60,242 bases of DNA from JASLPR01 sp964496475 (GTDB lineage Bacteria; Chloroflexota; UBA11872; VXNJ01): assembly GCA_964496475.1 (NCBI GenBank), contig CAZBZS010000011.1:1-60242 (forward strand), in the 5' to 3' direction. A program made the position numbers and the translations under genes. The notes beneath the pieces were generated by a model that saw nothing but the letters and a program-made list of their open reading frames with translations, searched no databases and was not told the DNA's origin. The first letter of the stretch is position 1, and every line of letters begins with the position of its first letter. Below are positions 36,548 to 46,055 of this stretch, in pieces.

Positions 36548-36675
36548 AATCGAGCCTCCTGCCCATAGAAGGTCTGCAATTCCCTGCATTGTGGGCCACC
36601 CACCGCGGGCGGGCGCCCCGCCCATAGGTCGATTATCGGAAGATTGGGCGCTAGACCTGAGAGCTTCCCGGGCGA

Positions 36676-37461
36676 TTATCCGACCAGGTCTTCGCCGCCG
36701 TCAGCGCCGATCACGTTGCCGGTGATCCAGTAGGTCCGCGGATCTACCAGCGCTGAGATAGCCGCGGCGACGTCCTCTGGCGTCGTCAAGCGTCCGCTGG
36801 GATTGACCCGACTGGCGTGCGCAATCAGTTCTTCGTTCCCGGGTATCCGGCGAAGCGCCGGGGTGTCGGTGACGCCGGCGCGGATGGAATTCACGGTGAT
36901 CCGTCGCGGTGCCAGCTCGAAGGCCAGCCGCCGGACATGGGTGTCGAGAGTGGATTTCACTGCCGAGATGGCCCCGTAGTGCGGCCAGATTCGCTGGTTG
37001 CCGGCGCTGGTCATCGCGAATATGCGCCCGCCTTCTCCCATCAGGCCAGTCTCGACCAGGCCCCGTGACCAGTAGACCAGACTGTGGGCCATGACGTTGA
37101 AGGTCATATCCATCTGTGCCGTGGAGATTGCCTCGTGCTCTTCGTCGGGCAGGTAGGGCAGCAGATTGCCAAACGCCAGCGAATGCAGAAGCACCCGGAC
37201 GCGCCCGCCTTCCGCCTCAAGGATATTCGCGATCTCTCCAACAACTTCGGCCCTGGCCTGGTCCTGGGCAGCGTTGCTGTTGAAAAAATGCGCCTGCTGC
37301 CCCGTGGCTTTGATATCCGAAATAACTGCCTCGACCAGCGGCATCGTGCCCCGTCGGTCCAGGTGGACGCCGAACACGTTGATGCCATCGGCGGCGAGCC
37401 GGCGTGCGGTGGCGGCGCCAAATCCGCTGGATGCCCCCAGAATCACCGCCCAATCGCTCAT
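36676..37461 (-). CDS. Divergent short-chain dehydrogenase, FabL/FabI-like enoyl-ACP reductase
   Basis: A 261-residue Rossmann protein. GASSGFGAATA (from residue 9) binds the nucleotide. The active-site pair is Tyr162 and Lys169 in YGAISAVK, spaced by six residues as in FabI/FabL, rather than the YxxxK of classical SDRs. The region AGVTDTPALRRIPGNEEL and NPSGRLTTPEDVAAAISALV follows the FabL pattern. It would reduce enoyl-ACP in fatty acid synthesis or a similar enoyl/ketone substrate. GAGGA sits five bases before ATG 37461, so I rejected the longer frame from 37482. No other fatty acid genes are near. Confidence 0.78.
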   Translation of the reverse strand: MSDWAVILGASSGFGAATARRLAADGINVFGVHLDRRGTMPLVEAVISDIKATGQQAHFFNSNAAQDQARAEVVGEIANILEAEGGRVRVLLHSLAFGNLLPYLPDEEHEAISTAQMDMTFNVMAHSLVYWSRGLVETGLMGEGGRIFAMTSAGNQRIWPHYGAISAVKSTLDTHVRRLAFELAPRRITVNSIRAGVTDTPALRRIPGNEELIAHASRVNPSGRLTTPEDVAAAISALVDPRTYWITGNVIGADGGEDLVG

Positions 37462-37617
37462 ATATTCCTCTTCAATTGACACCCTTTCGCGCCGGTCACC
37501 TACGTTCGGCCCCGCGACGAACCGCTGGGTGGAGATTTTAGCGAATTTGATTCCGCCGTTGCGCGGTTAACTGCCGGCCGGCTCGTCCCAACTGTCCCGT
37601 AGCCTGGCCTCCGGCAG

Positions 37618-38660
37618 CTAGAAGTTCACCGCCATCGCCGCCAGCATCAGCACCAGTCCAACCACAAATAGCGCAGTAATCGACTGGAACATGGAGTCCC
37701 GAACCAGCTCCACGATTGGCAGTGTGACAGGCCCGACAGAAGCGAGACGCTGTGGATTGTCCATAATCTGGGCAATGAGCCCCGGCGGGACACTGTCGAG
37801 CAGCCCCGAGTTGATTTGCGCCGGACCTACGTTCATTTCGCGGGCGAAGCGACTGGTCATCAGGATACCGAACATGGCGGTGCCAATGGTGCCGCCGATT
37901 GCTCGAAATAGTTGGCTAGCTGATGTAACCATGTCCATTTGGTGGCGCTTGAAGGCGTTTTGCACCGCCACCGTGTAAGGCGGGATGAATAAGATCGCGC
38001 CGGACATCCCTCCGCCGATGAGCATCAGACTGATCATCGAGACGGAAAAGACCCTCACCCGAAAGAACTCGATCGGCAAGATGGGACTCTCGGCCCGGGA
38101 TTCAACGAACCAAACGAGAACCCAGAGCGCGATCGCGACAGCGACCAGCGCCGCCATGGGAGCCGAGAGCCATTCGAAGGGGTCACCACCCCCAGATAGT
38201 GATCAGCAACGTGGTCGTAATAGCGCTGGTTAGCACCGCTGCTCCCAGGTAATCGATTGGCGGGCGTTTCCCGCCCGGGCCAGTGTTGCGACGGGCAAAG
38301 AACGAGACCACGAGTGCGATAAAGCCGGCAGGCAAATTGATATAGAGAATCCAGCGCCAATTCACGCTGTCCACCAGGTACCGCCGGCGATCAAGCCGAT
38401 GATGCTGCTGACGCCGAATACGCCGGCAAACAGTCCCTGTACAGGGCCCCGCTTGGCGGGCGGGTAGAGATCGGCGATCGTGGCGAGAGAGACGGGGAAT
38501 ACCCCCCGCCCCGAGTCCCTGGACGGCGCGCGACATAATCAGCCATTCCATGCTCCCGGACGCTCTCGCCAGCGCCGAGCCTACCATGAACACCAGAACG
38601 CCGGTCAGATATACCCATCGGCGGCGGCCGGCGCCGGATCTGAATCCGGGGTAGCGTCCG
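37618..38660 (-). pseudogene. Broken DHA2-type MFS drug transporter gene
   Basis: The reverse strand carries most of an EmrB/QacA-like 14-helix transporter spread over frames: RRRWVYLTGVLVFMVGSALA, SMEWLIMSRAVQGLGAGG, then (shift) VFPVSLATIADLYPPAKRG and GLFAGVFGVSSIIGLIAGG, then (shift) YLVDSVNWRWILYINLPAGF to TTTLLITIWG, then (shift, about 38190) DPFEWLSAPM and the intact C-terminal helices ending at 37618. At least three indels, each in or beside G/C runs, and the first ~60 residues are missing. Probably dead; clustered homopolymer errors are the alternative. Confidence 0.82.
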
Positions 38661-38850
38661 CTTTCGCCGTCAAATGATTTTCCTCACGTTACTCGAATGC
38701 AGGTGGAGCGAGCTGGTTTTCGACGAAAGGTCATCGTCCGGCCTACGGCGACATTCGGTCAAGACTCCGTTGGCGCCGAACGTCGTCGCAGGTAGTTGTT
38801 TCTTTGTGGGATTGCCAGCCCGGATGCCATTGGGTCGGGCGTGATGGAGG

Positions 38851-39759
38851 CTACCCATAACCCACGTTGCCCAGGTACTCGCGCGTTCGCTTCGCTATCG
38901 GCAGCGGCTTGTCGAACGGGACAGGGTACATGTCCTGCTCGACCATCACGATCCCCGTATACCCCACGTCTCTCAGCACTCGTAAAAACGCCTCGAAATC
39001 CACGATTCCGGTGCCGGGCTCGACGAACGCCCCCATGGCTACCGCTTCGACCATAGGGAGGCCTTCTTCTTCCACTTTGCTGGTCACATCCGCGTCCACG
39101 TTCTTGATGTGCAGATACGGGATGCGATGGTGGTGCCGGCGCATGAAATCCACGGGATCACCGCCCCGATAGGCGTGATGGCCGGTATCGAGCACCATGG
39201 GAACTGAGGAATCGGTCTCGTCCAGCAACGCCTCCATCTGGTCTGTGTATTCAAGGTGCGTGTCGGTGTGGGGATGAACGACCGGCGTGAATCCGAAGCG
39301 GTTCCGGAGCATGTCGCAGGCTTTGTTGGTGTTCTCCACCAGGCTTTTCCAGGCGTCACCTTCCAGCCGCCGAGGACGGTCCAGTCTCCCGGTCTCGAAA
39401 TATCCCACGTCGTTCGTGTACGGAGCGTCAATCAGGCCGACGAACGGGGCTCCCAGCGCTGACAACAGGGGCGCCCCCAGCTCCATCTGCGCCTCGATCT
39501 GGTCCAGCGCGTCGTCATCCTCCATGTGAGCCATCAGCATCGTCGCGGCGACCTTCAGGCCGCGCCGGTCGATTTCCGGCTTCAAGATGGCCGGATCGGT
39601 CGGCATGTATCCCAGCGGGCCTAATTCAATCCACTCGAAGCCGGCCTCGGCCACCTCGTCCAGAAATCGGGGCCATGGAGTCTGCTTCGGATTGTCAGGA
39701 AACCAGACTCCCCAGGAGTCTGGACAATTCCCGATTTTCAGCGGTGCCTCAGTTGTCAT
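38851..39759 (-). CDS. Sugar phosphate isomerase/epimerase-like TIM-barrel protein (IolE-like)
   Basis: A ~302-residue AP-endonuclease-2/xylose-isomerase-like barrel. It starts like inosose dehydratases and relatives (IGNCPDSWGVWFPD), with FEWIELGPLGYMP, GFTPVVHPHTDTHLEYTDQM, MVLDTGHHAYRGGDPV, YLHIKNVDADV and IVMVEQDMYP holding the metal-binding Glu/His/Asp residues. Such enzymes isomerise, epimerise or dehydrate sugars or inositol derivatives. I chose ATG 39759 because the frame from 39903 begins with ~48 residues lacking family features. No inositol genes adjoin; reaction unproven. Confidence 0.83.
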   Translation of the reverse strand: MTTEAPLKIGNCPDSWGVWFPDNPKQTPWPRFLDEVAEAGFEWIELGPLGYMPTDPAILKPEIDRRGLKVAATMLMAHMEDDDALDQIEAQMELGAPLLSALGAPFVGLIDAPYTNDVGYFETGRLDRPRRLEGDAWKSLVENTNKACDMLRNRFGFTPVVHPHTDTHLEYTDQMEALLDETDSSVPMVLDTGHHAYRGGDPVDFMRRHHHRIPYLHIKNVDADVTSKVEEEGLPMVEAVAMGAFVEPGTGIVDFEAFLRVLRDVGYTGIVMVEQDMYPVPFDKPLPIAKRTREYLGNVGYG

Positions 39760-39948
39760 GTTGACCACTTCCGCGACGATTCGCTGGGGACGGCGCGACC
39801 TCGCTGGCGATAACCATTTCGAGGGAAAGTATTGGTCACCGACGGCCGGTTTGCAAATGAACGCCTCATCGCGGGCAGCGATTCCGGTCCAAACCGATCC
39901 CAATTCTTTGGGCGGCCCCCGTGGCCCTCCGCTGGCAACCGGATTCGG

Positions 39949-40440
39949 CTATCCGTTGGCGCTGTCATGATCACCAGGTTCCCGTACGTCCCCGGTTGCT
40001 TTACGGCCGCGCCATCGCTTCGCGGCGTAGCGGTTCACGCGATCCGCCATCAGCGAGCCCGCCAGAGCCAGGCCAAACGCCCACATGGCCACTCCAATGG
40101 CAACTAATGCAATTACCCACCCAGGAGATCCGGTTAAGAGTCCGAAGCCCGCCACTGGCAACTCCCACAATAGGGTTAGCACAAGGGCCAGCGCCAGGCG
40201 CTGCCGGCGCGGATCGTCCAGCATGTTGCTGCCTATGACACTTCCCACGGCGGGCGCGGTGGGGATCGCCACGAAATGGACCAACGGCACGATGAACAGG
40301 GCAAGACTGATGGCGTAGCCGATAGCGGCTGCTACGAGGAGGGAGCGCGAGGCAGATGTCCTGTCCGTCGCTGTTCGATCGTCCATCGACGGGCTGGTCA
40401 CACGCTTATCGTCAGGCGAGGTTGTTGGATTCACCGGCAA
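39949..40440 (-). CDS. Small membrane protein, unknown
   Basis: Up to 163 residues: a polar N-terminus, then three hydrophobic segments (SLLVAAAIGYAISLALFIVPLVHFVAI, RLALALVLTLLWELPVAGFGLL, WVIALVAIGVAMWAFGLALAG) and a basic tail ending in GDVREPGDHDSANG. The marked start (40440, TTG) has no clear ribosome site; ATG 40386 is an equal option. No function can be assigned. Confidence 0.5.
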   Translation of the reverse strand: MPVNPTTSPDDKRVTSPSMDDRTATDRTSASRSLLVAAAIGYAISLALFIVPLVHFVAIPTAPAVGSVIGSNMLDDPRRQRLALALVLTLLWELPVAGFGLLTGSPGWVIALVAIGVAMWAFGLALAGSLMADRVNRYAAKRWRGRKATGDVREPGDHDSANG

Positions 40441-40463
40441 ACCCTAGCTCTACGTGACTCGAG

Positions 40464-41254
40464 CTACCAAACCAGGTGTCGAGGGCCCGGGGTGCCGGTG
40501 GTTGTGGCAGGGGCCGGATCCACGAATAAATTCTGGATCTTGGCCGGGGCCTCTATTGTGACGGGTCCGGCATCTCCGTTGGCGGCACCCGTGATCTGGA
40601 GATTGCCGCCATCAGGAACGCTTTCGACCGTAATCGGTGAGGGGGTATCGTCCAGTTGAAATGCCTCCACGCCCGCCTGAGCTCGCCAGCGAGAGCGCTA
40701 AGCTCCTCGGCGGATACCGCCAGATCCGACATCTGCCGGCTGAGTTGGTCCGTGGATGCGCTGGATTCCTCCGAGGCGGCGCGCGTCTCCTCCAGCATCG
40801 CGGAAATGCTCTCGATGCTGGCGTTCACATCATTTGCCTGAGCGGTGACCCGATCCGTGGATGCGGCGAGTTGGTCGGCCGAATCTGAAATCTGACTGAC
40901 CTGTCCGGCAGTCCGGCCAACCGCCTCGCGAATGGATTCGAGCGAATTGCCCGCTTCGGCCGCGACGTCGGTCCCGGCTAAGACTTCCTGGGCTCCGGCC
41001 TCGATACCCCTCGCCACCTCACTGGTACCGTCCTGCATCGATCGGACCAGGGTGACAATCTCGTCCGTGGCACGGCTGGTCTGTTCCGAGAGTCTGAGGA
41101 CCTCTCCGGCGACGACCGCGAAGCCTCGTCTGGCGTCGCCGGCGCCGGCGGTCTCAATGGCAGCGTTGAGCGCGACATTGAGCGGAATGACGGAACTTCG
41201 CACCGAGGGCGGTCCAATCCCCGGCCAGAAATGTGCCGCAATTTTTGGCGACAT
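40464..41254 (-). pseudogene. Truncated methyl-accepting chemotaxis protein remnant
   Basis: The frame contains the MCP signalling hairpin tip LNVALNAAIETAGAGDARRG and FAVVAGEVLRLSEQT, then heptad-rich coiled coil (AGNSLESIREAVGRTAGQVS to AEELSALAGELRR). Sensor, membrane helices and HAMP are absent. Near 40660 the frame shifts in AGGCGGGCG, and the other frame gives VEAFQLD and a short tail that stops at 40464. No che or flagellar genes are in the window, although a FapA-like remnant exists. Confidence 0.75.
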
Positions 41255-41314
41255 GCCAGTTCTGGCGCCGATCGGCGGGTTTCTCCTACGGTGTCGTCGC
41301 CCACTTCGACGTGG

Positions 41315-42133
41315 CTAGCCGCGCAGCGCCCCCGCAAGGATGCCTTGCTGGAACCAACGTCCGAGCAGGAGAAACACTACAAGGGCCGGGCCGCTCGCGA
41401 TGAGTGCTCCGGCGAAAGCCGCTGGACCGCGCAGGTGATTCATGCGAACCATCACCGTCCAGTCGTCAGGATTGGCCAGCACCACAAGAGCCAGGATGTA
41501 GTCGTTCCACATCCGGGTCATGTTCCAGATCAGCGCGACAGCCAGCGCCGGCAACCCCAGCGGGACCATGATGTAGCGGAAGATACGCACGAAGCCCGCC
41601 CCATCTATGCGCGCGGCCTCCAGCAAATCCACTGGGATGTGCCCGAAATAGACGCGAAATATCAGCGTGGACACGGGCAGCGTGAAGATTACGAAAGTCA
41701 GGCAGAGGCCGGCGCCCGAGCCCCACAGATTCAGCGTGCGCAGAGTAAGCACCAGCGGAATTAACACTGCCTGCTCCGGGAGAAACATACCGAACATAAT
41801 CAGGAGAAACACCAGATTCGAATGCGGAAAGCGCCAGTGGGACAGCACGTAGCCGTTCAACGCCCCGAGCAGCGTCACCGCTACGGTCGCCGGCACCACC
41901 ACCCGTACGCTGTTCCAGAAAGCCGGGCTTAGGAACGACCAGGCCGCCTGGAACGCGCCAAGAGATTGACCGCCGAGCCGGATGCTCCAGATTTCAAGCG
42001 ACGAAAAACTCCAGAATGGCTTGAGCCCGTTGACGACCATCAGGTAGAAAGGCATCGAGAAGTAGATCAGTGCGGCGGTGAGTGCGGCATAAGTCGCCAC
42101 CCGCGACAGGCGCAAGGCCCGGACCAGCCGCAC
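41315..42133 (-). CDS. Carbohydrate ABC transporter permease (MalG type), orphan
   Basis: A 272-residue inner-membrane protein with six predicted helices and the permease EAA loop EAARIDGAGFVRIFRYIMVP, which contacts the ATPase. The C-terminus FQQGILAGALRG is typical of MalG-like subunits. Start is GTG, 39 bases after the SMP-30 gene on the same strand. The usual MalF-type partner, binding protein and ATPase are missing around it. It is either a remnant of a system or uses partners encoded elsewhere, such as the ATPase at 28057. Confidence 0.88.
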   Translation of the reverse strand: MRLVRALRLSRVATYAALTAALIYFSMPFYLMVVNGLKPFWSFSSLEIWSIRLGGQSLGAFQAAWSFLSPAFWNSVRVVVPATVAVTLLGALNGYVLSHWRFPHSNLVFLLIMFGMFLPEQAVLIPLVLTLRTLNLWGSGAGLCLTFVIFTLPVSTLIFRVYFGHIPVDLLEAARIDGAGFVRIFRYIMVPLGLPALAVALIWNMTRMWNDYILALVVLANPDDWTVMVRMNHLRGPAAFAGALIASGPALVVFLLLGRWFQQGILAGALRG

Positions 42134-42172
42134 TAGCCGGCTTGGGCCGACGGGCTCAGATCGGCTGTGCTG

Positions 42173-43039
42173 TCATCCCCCATATGGATTGGGTACCCGT
42201 CCGGCTACTCCTGGGCTAGTCCGAAAAAGAGCGCCGCCTGCCGGCTCCCGCTCGAAGTCCGCGTCCTCAAAACCCTCGGTCGCGCTGGTGATGTACAGGT
42301 CCCGGTAGTCTTCTCCGCCGAAGGCCATGCTGGTGATCTGCGAGGCTGGCAACATGATTTCTCCGTCCAGATTTCCCTGCGGCGAGTAGCGCTGCACCTG
42401 GCTCGCACCGAAGATCGCCACCCAGATGAATCCCTCGGCGTCCACAGTGAGACCGTCCGGAGCGCCGAAATCCTCCGCTATCTCCACAAGTTTTCGTCGG
42501 CTGCTGAGATCCCCCGTCTCAGGATCGTAATCGAACGCGTCTATCCGCCCGGTCAGGCTGTCCACGTAGTACATCGTGTCGTTGGCGAGATTCCAGTCCG
42601 TGCCGTTCGACACCGTCACGTCATCGACGACTACTCGCACCGAACCATCGGGGTCTAGCCGGTACAAGGAGCCGCCACCCTCGGCATAGTCATACCTCAT
42701 GGTTCCGGCGAACAGACGGCCTTTGCCATCGCATTTGGCGTCGTTCATGCGGGTGTCGGGATCGTCGGCGCCAACGTCCAGGAAATGGCTGATCTCCCCA
42801 TCAGTCTGGAGAGCGTCGAATCCGTTGACGGTCGCTAGGATGAAGCCGCCTGAGGTTCGCGGGATAATCGCCCCGGTGTGGTTGCCGGTTTCGGTGATCG
42901 TGTCCTCTCCCGACGCCGGATCGAAGCGGTGTACGTGACTGCTCATGATGTCAACCCAGTAAAGGCATTCATCCCTCTCGTCCCACACCGGTCCCTCACC
43001 CGTGATGGCCTTCGCATCCACCAGCAACTCGACATCCAT
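42173..43039 (-). CDS. SMP-30/gluconolactonase-family lactonase
   Basis: A 288-residue six-bladed propeller. It starts AITGEGPVWDERDECLYWVD (metal-binding Glu), with DTRMNDAKCDGKGRLFAGTM (Asn), VSNGTDWNLANDTMYYVDS (Asn/Asp) and GAPDGLTVDAEGFIWVAIFG (catalytic Asp): the usual calcium/zinc set. The enzymes hydrolyse sugar lactones such as gluconolactone or arabinolactone. GGGAGG lies eight bases before ATG 43039; the frame from 43267 is too long. Followed by a permease gene, and diverges from the propeller protein at 43320. Different from the decayed homolog at 17.9 kb. Confidence 0.88.
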   Translation of the reverse strand: MDVELLVDAKAITGEGPVWDERDECLYWVDIMSSHVHRFDPASGEDTITETGNHTGAIIPRTSGGFILATVNGFDALQTDGEISHFLDVGADDPDTRMNDAKCDGKGRLFAGTMRYDYAEGGGSLYRLDPDGSVRVVVDDVTVSNGTDWNLANDTMYYVDSLTGRIDAFDYDPETGDLSSRRKLVEIAEDFGAPDGLTVDAEGFIWVAIFGASQVQRYSPQGNLDGEIMLPASQITSMAFGGEDYRDLYITSATEGFEDADFEREPAGGALFRTSPGVAGRVPNPYGG

Positions 43040-43173
43040 TGACTCTGCCTCCCGATTTCGTACCCTAAAGTGTCCGGCCGGTCCGTTGATTGCCGCGAGA
43101 CAGCATAGACCGGCGCGAAATACCTCGCCGGACCGTCCGGGACCTGGACTTCGCGTAAGATCGGTTGACGCTG

Positions 43174-43223
43174 CCCCCGGGGCTTTCGCAGACGATTCAA
43201 CGAGTCGGCGCAAGCCCCGGGGG
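43174..43223. promoter_or_regulatory. Long GC-rich inverted repeat in divergent intergenic region
   Basis: CCCCCGGGGCTT (43174-43185) and AAGCCCCGGGGG (43212-43223) are perfect complements separated by 26 bases, between the divergent lactonase and propeller genes. It could be a two-half operator or an RNA hairpin in the 5' region of the plus-strand gene. No T run follows. Confidence 0.5.
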
Positions 43224-43319
43224 AACGGTGATCCTTGTGGAGCGACAGGAGGATGTTGGGTGGCCATCGGGAATGTAAAACCCCGTGCCGGCCTCCGCCA
43301 TCCAGCGGGGTGCGGTTAA

Positions 43320-44981
43320 GTGCGTACCCGCTTGGCTCTCGTCATAGCCGGTGCGCTCGGGCTTGTGCTCGTAGTGCCCATCGTGGCGGTTGTCGCTCTT
43401 GGCGCATATGGCGAATCGTTGGGCGGTTCCACCACCGTCGACGGTACTGGTTACGCCAGCCTTTCCGTGCAGCCATCACGGGTAACACTCGGACAGCCGG
43501 TCCGTATCTCCGGCCGGGGTTGGTCGGCTCGTGACGAGCTCGTTATTTATGCCCACGCCGGAGTTCCGGGCGACGAACTTCCGCGTTCGGCCCTGGCTCT
43601 TGCCACCATTCGTACGTCCCGCTCTGGATCGTTTCAGCTTGAAGCGACTCTGGGCCAGTCATTGTTCGCCCCGGGCGTGCGGTCGGTGGCGATCGTGGCT
43701 CGGCTCGCCCCCCCTGCTGATGGCGAAGGACTTGCGGCCGAACTGCAAATTGTGCCTTTTGCCAACTCGGTCTCGATCACCGTTTCCACGACGCTGGGCG
43801 GGGCGCCTCTGGAGGGGGCGGTCGTAACCGTGGCTGATGCCTTCAATCGCGCGGTGGCCACTGACCACACCGGTTCCGACGGCCGCGTAACGATTGAGGG
43901 CTTGTCCGCGGGACCGGCCGAAGTGACGGTGCAACTTCAGGACCATCTCGCTAGCCGTGCAACAGTGCGCATTCCTGATTCCGGCGAGGTCGAAGTCCAT
44001 ATCAATCTCCGGTCGGCCCCGGGGCAGCGCCTGCACCTACCGGCCGGTTACCACTCCGACGACGGTGACGCGCACCTCATAGCTATCGATCGCGCTTCCG
44101 GCCTGCCCGTCGAGAGCGCCAGCATGAGCGCCGGTTCCGGCTCCGTTCCTCTCCCCGACTTTGCCCGCAATCGGTACTTCTCTTATATCGTCTCCGCGGA
44201 AGAGCTCGACCTGGGAATTTTGTCGCCCCTTGATAGCGATCCTTTGGCGGCGCTCGCCTACGTCGGTCGTCAGGTTGGCGGCATCAGACGCTCTCCCGCC
44301 GCGGTGGTGAATTACGTCGGCGAATCCACATATGGCCAGGTCATATATACGACCGGAGGGGTCGGTCTGCTTCGGACAAAGCAGCTCTACGTGGTCGGCC
44401 CCGGCCCGGACTTCGCTGCTTCAGCGGCAGCGTACAGCCTCGGGCTGGATGTCCTCATGCCGGTCCTGGCGGCCGACGGGCGCTCGGCTTACCTGGTCGA
44501 CTGGCGGCGGCGAATATTGTCCGTCGTGGATCTGGCCACCGGTGATACTCGGGTGATCGCCCGCGATCTGCCGGAGTTGATCCGCCAGGTGGTTCGCGAT
44601 CCTCACACCGGTTCCTTGATCTTTCTTTCCGCAGCCGGAGGCGGCCTGCATCGCTTCGACCTGGCGACACTTGCGCCGGTCGGAGACTCCCTCTATCTGC
44701 CGGGAGCCGAGTACATTTCCGCCCCGGGAGACGGCCGCCTACTTATCGTCATCCCGGGTGCGCTTGAGATCGTTTCCGCTCGCAGCGATGACCTGCGGGT
44801 GTCGAGCGTCGTTCCCACCCGGGAGCCCCTCTACTGGGTATGGACGGCTCCCGGCGAGCCATTCGTTTACGCAGGCCGGCTGGACCCCGATGCCGTCATC
44901 ACCTTGCACCTGCTGGACGCTGATTCGCTGCTTCTGACTGGCCGTCTAGACCTTCCGTACGGCTTGCGACTGGAGTCCTGA
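43320..44981 (+). CDS. Secreted or membrane-anchored beta-rich protein with propeller-like C-terminus
   Basis: A 553-residue protein I cannot name. Residues 5-32 (LALVIAGALGLVLVVPIVAVVALGAYG) form a signal/anchor. About 45-135 is an Ig-like domain (LSVQPSRVTLGQPVRISGRG), about 145-230 a carboxypeptidase-regulatory-like domain (GAPLEGAVVTVADAFNRAV, GRVTIEGLSAGPAEVTV), and the rest carries repeats resembling a propeller (DGRSAYLVDWRRRILSVVDL, GGGLHRFDLATLAPVGDSLY). It likely acts outside the membrane, perhaps in adhesion or envelope structure. Start GTG. Diverges from the lactonase gene. Confidence 0.7.
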   Translation: MRTRLALVIAGALGLVLVVPIVAVVALGAYGESLGGSTTVDGTGYASLSVQPSRVTLGQPVRISGRGWSARDELVIYAHAGVPGDELPRSALALATIRTSRSGSFQLEATLGQSLFAPGVRSVAIVARLAPPADGEGLAAELQIVPFANSVSITVSTTLGGAPLEGAVVTVADAFNRAVATDHTGSDGRVTIEGLSAGPAEVTVQLQDHLASRATVRIPDSGEVEVHINLRSAPGQRLHLPAGYHSDDGDAHLIAIDRASGLPVESASMSAGSGSVPLPDFARNRYFSYIVSAEELDLGILSPLDSDPLAALAYVGRQVGGIRRSPAAVVNYVGESTYGQVIYTTGGVGLLRTKQLYVVGPGPDFAASAAAYSLGLDVLMPVLAADGRSAYLVDWRRRILSVVDLATGDTRVIARDLPELIRQVVRDPHTGSLIFLSAAGGGLHRFDLATLAPVGDSLYLPGAEYISAPGDGRLLIVIPGALEIVSARSDDLRVSSVVPTREPLYWVWTAPGEPFVYAGRLDPDAVITLHLLDADSLLLTGRLDLPYGLRLES

Positions 44982-45015
44982 TCCAACGTCGAGCCGTGTT
45001 TTTCGCTAAAGTTCG

Positions 45016-45924
45016 GTGTCGACGTCTCGACCGCGTGGGAGGTTGCCTCTGGATACGTTGCAGGCGCTTGGATTCGGTCCGAGGGATCGCGTGGCGGTCG
45101 TGCATGTCGACGATATTGGGATGTCCCATCCGGCCAACGTTGGCGGCGTACGGGCGCTGGACGGTGCGGCCACTTGCGCAAGCATCATGATGCCGTGCCC
45201 GGGGTTCGAGGAGATCGCCGAGATAGCCCGCCGGCGACCGGAACTTGATCTTGGCATCCATCTGACGATGAACGCCGAATTCCCTGACTTTCGCTGGGGG
45301 CCTGCCCGCGACGACGTACCGTCTCTGTGCCGGGCCGACGGCACAATGTGGCAAACCGCCCGCGAGACGGTTGTGAACGCCGATCCTGACGAGGTGGCCA
45401 GGGAGATCAAGGCGCAGATCGAGTCGGTTCTGGATGCCGGGGTCGATGCAACCCATATTGACTCCCACATGGGCACTCTGTTCGACAGCAAGTTCTTCGA
45501 GCTATACATTCAGACTGGAATCGACTACAACCTGCCGGTCTTGATGCCGCGGGACATCTCCTCCGGCCTTCTGGCCGAGCACGGTATGGGTCTGGGCCCA
45601 GACTACGATGTCCGCCTGGACGACATGGAAAACCGGGGATTTCCTGTCTTCGACTACATCGAAGGGCAGAGCCCCTGGTACAACCCGTTCACCGCGGAGC
45701 ACCACCATCGAAATCGACTGAAGATGGTTCCCGAAGGGCTGACCTACTTCATCCTCCACGCCGCCGAGGGGAGCGACGAACTGCAGGCGTTCGCTCCCGA
45801 CTGGCTGCAGCGACACGAAGAGTATCGCCTCTTTTCCGACGGAACCATGGAGCGGGCGATGGACGAGGCCGGAATCGAGCGAGTCGGGATGAGGGAAATT
45901 CGCGATCTGATGCGGAGTACCTGA
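45016..45924 (+). CDS. ChbG/YdjC-family carbohydrate deacetylase-like protein
   Basis: About 300 residues. Metal and catalytic residues of the family are present: VVHVDDIGMSHPAN (Asp pair), DLGIHLTMNAEF (His) and ATHIDSHMGTLFD (His/His). The C-terminal half ends with FILHAAEGSDEL. ChbG removes acetyl groups from chito-oligosaccharides; others act on different N-acetyl sugars. The start is uncertain: GTG 45016 lacks a ribosome site, while GGGAGG at about 45034 suggests CTG or TTG codons a few residues further on. Follows the propeller gene by 35 bases. Confidence 0.82.
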   Translation: MSTSRPRGRLPLDTLQALGFGPRDRVAVVHVDDIGMSHPANVGGVRALDGAATCASIMMPCPGFEEIAEIARRRPELDLGIHLTMNAEFPDFRWGPARDDVPSLCRADGTMWQTARETVVNADPDEVAREIKAQIESVLDAGVDATHIDSHMGTLFDSKFFELYIQTGIDYNLPVLMPRDISSGLLAEHGMGLGPDYDVRLDDMENRGFPVFDYIEGQSPWYNPFTAEHHHRNRLKMVPEGLTYFILHAAEGSDELQAFAPDWLQRHEEYRLFSDGTMERAMDEAGIERVGMREIRDLMRST

Positions 45925-46055
45925 AGGCGGCCGTGGACTCCACGAAGGCCGTTTGCGCCGCTCCCGCGATCTGGACACAATACAGTCCTTGAAGGAGTCA
46001 GTCGGACTGCGTCGCGGCCCGAATCTGTCGGCTGCGGGCTGGCCGGAGGAATTAC

